From: Glaciimonas sp. PAMC28666
Lineage (GTDB): Bacteria; Pseudomonadota; Gammaproteobacteria; Burkholderiales; Burkholderiaceae_D
Direction of reading: 5' to 3'
DNA: 64,000 nt
Assembly: GCF_016917355.1 (NCBI RefSeq)
Contig: NZ_CP070304.1
Coordinates: forward strand, 3,596,001 to 3,660,000
Shown one piece after another: positions 61,583-64,000 of the stretch; positions within the stretch are counted from its first letter, which is position 1, and each line of letters opens with the position of its first letter. The translations under genes and the position numbers were made by a program. The notes below the pieces were generated by a model that saw only the letters and a list, made by a program, of their open reading frames with translations, was not told the origin of the DNA and searched no databases.

Positions 61583-63103
61583 ATGAATGGCGCAATAAAC
61601 AAACAAACTAACCCAACCAGCATAACCAACACTAGCAATGATGGAACCGGTTGCGACACATTAATTCGTAACGTCTCAGTGATCGACGGCAGTGGCGCGC
61701 AACCATTTGCAGCCGACGTCGCCATCGTCAACGGGCGCATCTGCCGGATTGCAGCGGTCGGTACGCTGGACGACTGGCAAGCGACGCAAACCATTGACGG
61801 TCACGGCAAGGTATTAAGCCCCGGATTTATTGATGTGCACACCCATGACGATACCAACGTCATTCGGCAGCCAGAGATGTTTCCTAAGTTATCGCAAGGC
61901 GTCACCACAGTCGTGGTGGGCAATTGTGGTATCAGTGCCGCGCCAGTCAGCCTCAAAGGCGCACCGCCCGATCCGATGAACCTGCTGGGCGATACCGACG
62001 CATTTAATTATCCGACCTTTGCCAGTTACGTTGCGGCCGTGAATCACGCACGACCTTCGGTCAATGTCGCGGCACTGATCGGTCACACGGCGTTACGCAG
62101 CAACCAAATGGATCGCCTCGACCGCGCTGCCACCGAACCAGAGATCAGCGCTATGTGCGTGCAGCTAAGCGAGGCGCTGGCGCACGGGGCGCTGGGTTTG
62201 AGTACCGGTCTCGCCTACGGCAATGCGATCAGCGCGCCGACCTCCGAAGTAATGGCCTTAGCCGCACCACTGGCCGCCGCAGGTGGCATTTATGCCACCC
62301 ATTTACGCAGCGAGTTTGCCGAAATTCTCGAAGCAATGGAAGAAGCCTTCCAGATCGGTAAGCATGCCCGTGTTCCGGTCGTGATTTCGCATCTCAAATG
62401 TGCCGGAGTGGACAACTGGGGCCGCAGTGGCGAAGTGTTGGCGGCGCTGGAGCAAGCGCAACGTTACCAGCCGGTCGGCTGCGATTGCTATCCTTACACC
62501 GCAAGCTCCTCTACGCTCGACTTAAAACAAGTCACCGACACTTTTGATATTCAGGTCACCTGGTCCGAACCCCATCCTGCGATGGGCGGCAAGATGCTGG
62601 CTGCGATAGCTGCAGAGTGGAGCGTTGATTTACACGAAGCCGCACGGCGGTTACAACCAGCCGGTGCGGTCTATCACGGCATGCATGACGACGATGTTAA
62701 CCGCATTTTGAGCCATCCGGCCACCGTTGTCGGTTCGGACGGTCTGCCCAATGACCCGTTGCCGCATCCACGTTTATGGGGCGCATTTCCACGTGTGCTG
62801 GGGTATTACAGCCGTGAGAAAAAACTGTTCCCGTTAACCGTCGCGGTCAAAAAAATGACTGGCATGTCCGCCGAGCGTTTCGGGCTAACCGACCGTGGTT
62901 TGGTGCGGGAAGGTTACTGGGCCGATCTGGTGTTGTTCGACCCGGAAACAGTACGTGACGCTGCCACCTTCACCGATCCGATGCAGGCAGCCGAAGGTAT
63001 CGAAACAGTGTGGGTGAATGGCGTTCTCTCTTATCGTGGCGGTGCAGAAAAGATCGCTACCGGTCCACGTGCGGGACGATTTTTGGCGCGAGCGGGCACT
63101 TAA
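61583..63103 (+). CDS. D-aminoacylase (N-acyl-D-amino-acid deacylase)
   Basis: An amidohydrolase-superfamily enzyme releasing D-amino acids from N-acyl-D-amino acids. The 506-residue protein has a good AGGAG ribosome-binding site. Zinc ligands are His86 and His88 in GFIDVHTHDD, and Cys115 in VVVGNCGIS, the family's hallmark Cys. Further metal and substrate motifs are YATHLRSE, VVISHLKCAG and VGSDGLPNDPLPHPRLWG, with the catalytic Asp in GSDG. The first 24 residues are Asn/Thr-rich and variable. It follows the RpiR gene with one base between stop and start, so they are co-transcribed. Confidence 0.94.
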   Translation: MNGAINKQTNPTSITNTSNDGTGCDTLIRNVSVIDGSGAQPFAADVAIVNGRICRIAAVGTLDDWQATQTIDGHGKVLSPGFIDVHTHDDTNVIRQPEMFPKLSQGVTTVVVGNCGISAAPVSLKGAPPDPMNLLGDTDAFNYPTFASYVAAVNHARPSVNVAALIGHTALRSNQMDRLDRAATEPEISAMCVQLSEALAHGALGLSTGLAYGNAISAPTSEVMALAAPLAAAGGIYATHLRSEFAEILEAMEEAFQIGKHARVPVVISHLKCAGVDNWGRSGEVLAALEQAQRYQPVGCDCYPYTASSSTLDLKQVTDTFDIQVTWSEPHPAMGGKMLAAIAAEWSVDLHEAARRLQPAGAVYHGMHDDDVNRILSHPATVVGSDGLPNDPLPHPRLWGAFPRVLGYYSREKKLFPLTVAVKKMTGMSAERFGLTDRGLVREGYWADLVLFDPETVRDAATFTDPMQAAEGIETVWVNGVLSYRGGAEKIATGPRAGRFLARAGT

Positions 63104-63229
63104 CGGCTCAGCTGCCCTCATCTTCGTCTTCATCGCCTGCGCTAAGCAGCCAGGTAACAAACTCAGCAGCAGCCTAATCAACAACCCAGGCAACCCAAGC
63201 AACACATTTATACTTTAAAAGGAAAAACA

Positions 63230-63613
63230 ATGACAATCAAACGATACGGTGTCGAAGGCGGTACTGGAACCGGTGGTCAGCATCTCCCATTTTCACGTGC
63301 GGTAGAGGCCGATGGCTGGCTGTATGTGTCCGGTCAGGTCCCGATGGTCAACGGTGAGGTAATCGATGGTGGTATTTTAGCGCAGTCGCATCAGGCAATT
63401 AAAAACGTGCTCGCCATTTTAGCCGAGGCCGGTTACGGTCCGGAACACGTGGTCCGTTGTGGTGTCTGGCTCGACGACACGCGCGATTTTCAATCATTCA
63501 ATCGCGTGTTCAAAGAGTACTTCGGCGCCAATCCTCCGGCTCGCGCCTGCGTGCAGTCGGCAATGGTGGTTGACTGTAAAGTCGAAGTGGATTGCATTGC
63601 CTTCAAACGCTAA
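63230..63613 (+). CDS. RidA-family enamine/imine deaminase
   Basis: A 127-residue YjgF/YER057c/UK114 protein. RidA hydrolyses reactive enamine/imine intermediates released by PLP enzymes such as serine/threonine dehydratases. Key Arg105 in NPPARACVQS binds the carboxylate, and GWLYVSGQVP and AGYGPEHVVRCGVWLDD are family motifs. Downstream of the D-aminoacylase and near a PLP deaminase, it likely removes 2-aminoacrylate formed from D-serine-type substrates. An AAAGGAAAAA ribosome-binding site precedes the ATG. The following gap (63614-63900) holds no gene I can support. Confidence 0.93.
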   Translation: MTIKRYGVEGGTGTGGQHLPFSRAVEADGWLYVSGQVPMVNGEVIDGGILAQSHQAIKNVLAILAEAGYGPEHVVRCGVWLDDTRDFQSFNRVFKEYFGANPPARACVQSAMVVDCKVEVDCIAFKR

Positions 63614-63900
63614 CGTCCGTCCACCGGCAAAGTGCACATCAACGCGCAAAACGTTCTCGGTCATGAAATCGATCGTGGAGTGTGGTGACGCGTAAAAAAG
63701 CAACAATAAACAACCGGCTGGCGTGATATAAAGAGCATCTTTAAAACAAACCTAAATCCGTCCTGCATTCACTGTGCACTCCCAGAGGATTCCACGCAGC
63801 GCAGCCAACACAGAGCGCGAACGATTGGTAACTCTGAATGTATTCCATCGGTGAAAAAAAAGCAGGCGGATCTTGGAAGTGTTCACCTTAGGAGATAGTA

Positions 63901-64000
63901 ATGGGAATGGTTCAGGGAAATATGCTGCTGCTGTACGCACTGATAGCGGTGCTGACACTAGTCGTACTAATTGCAAAATTCAAGATGAATCCGTTCATCG
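63901..64000 (+). CDS. Start of a GntP-like permease (partial)
   Basis: An ATG at 63901 preceded by AGGAGA opens a frame that runs off the window. The 33 visible residues start MGMVQGNMLLLYALIAVLTL and continue with a membrane helix and KMNPFI. This resembles the N-terminus of gluconate/D-serine:H+ symporters of the GntP family, whose members start with a helix followed by K-x-x-P. Such a permease would complete the D-amino-acid cluster by importing the substrate. Too little is visible to be certain. Confidence 0.6.
   Translation, partial: MGMVQGNMLLLYALIAVLTLVVLIAKFKMNPFI

Overview
The window is chromosomal DNA of moderate GC content from a betaproteobacterium, most likely of the family Oxalobacteraceae (Collimonas, Glaciimonas or Herminiimonas-like). 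This rests on familiar Burkholderiales gene orders: Trm112-like gene-kdsB-adk, pyrG-eno-ftsB, ECF sigma/DUF3619/DUF3106/RDD facing ilvI-ilvH-ilvC-psd-pssA-leuA, and rpmB-rpmG. The genus is inference. Almost all of it is core or near-core genome. I see no prophage, no intact insertion sequence, no tRNA and no CRISPR array.

Layout. 1-5.0 kb: envelope and nucleotide genes (Trm112 tail, kdsB, adk) and a proton-pumping pyrophosphatase fused to an OmpA-like domain. 5.1-13.3 kb: patatin-like lipase, a secreted barnase-like RNase with its barstar-like inhibitor, purN, an rRNA m5C methyltransferase, a PLD-family nuclease, an MscS channel and a fatty-acid desaturase. 13.6-17.4 kb: DUF4019 protein, rpmB-rpmG, radC, an SlpA-type FKBP and ispH. 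18.3-21.9 kb: livHMGF branched-chain amino-acid ABC transporter without its binding protein. 22.1-25.5 kb: lytic transglycosylase, ubiD and the SRP RNA gene ffs. 25.7-35.7 kb: a minus-strand tripartite RND efflux operon followed by a CusRS-like two-component system, and an MFS exporter. A CusR-like palindrome lies in the efflux promoter region. 36-42.6 kb: pyrG, eno, ftsB, hslO, a gamma-carbonic anhydrase homologue and a DUF455 ferritin-like protein. 42.6-45.1 kb: an ECF sigma operon. 45.7-56.0 kb: branched-chain amino-acid and phospholipid synthesis genes, interrupted after ilvC by a tandem array of about 160-bp units, each carrying a copy of the ilvC 3' end and its terminator. 56.2-64 kb: a secreted chitin-active LPMO, a ChaC-like enzyme, and a D-amino-acid utilisation cluster (PLP fold-type III deaminase, RpiR regulator, D-aminoacylase, RidA, start of a GntP-like permease).

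How the genes work together. ilvIHC and leuA make valine, isoleucine and leucine precursors, and liv imports the same amino acids. psd and pssA make phosphatidylethanolamine. The efflux genes and two-component system form one envelope-defence unit. The D-amino-acid cluster would import, deacylate and deaminate N-acyl-D-amino acids, with RidA clearing reactive enamine/imine intermediates. The LPMO points to growth on chitin.

The most unusual structure is the ilvC-terminator array (49134-50031). Other points worth attention are the HppA-OmpA fusion, the CusR-like site, the ECF sigma operon with two membrane proteins of unknown role, and heptanucleotide arrays in two convergent gene junctions.
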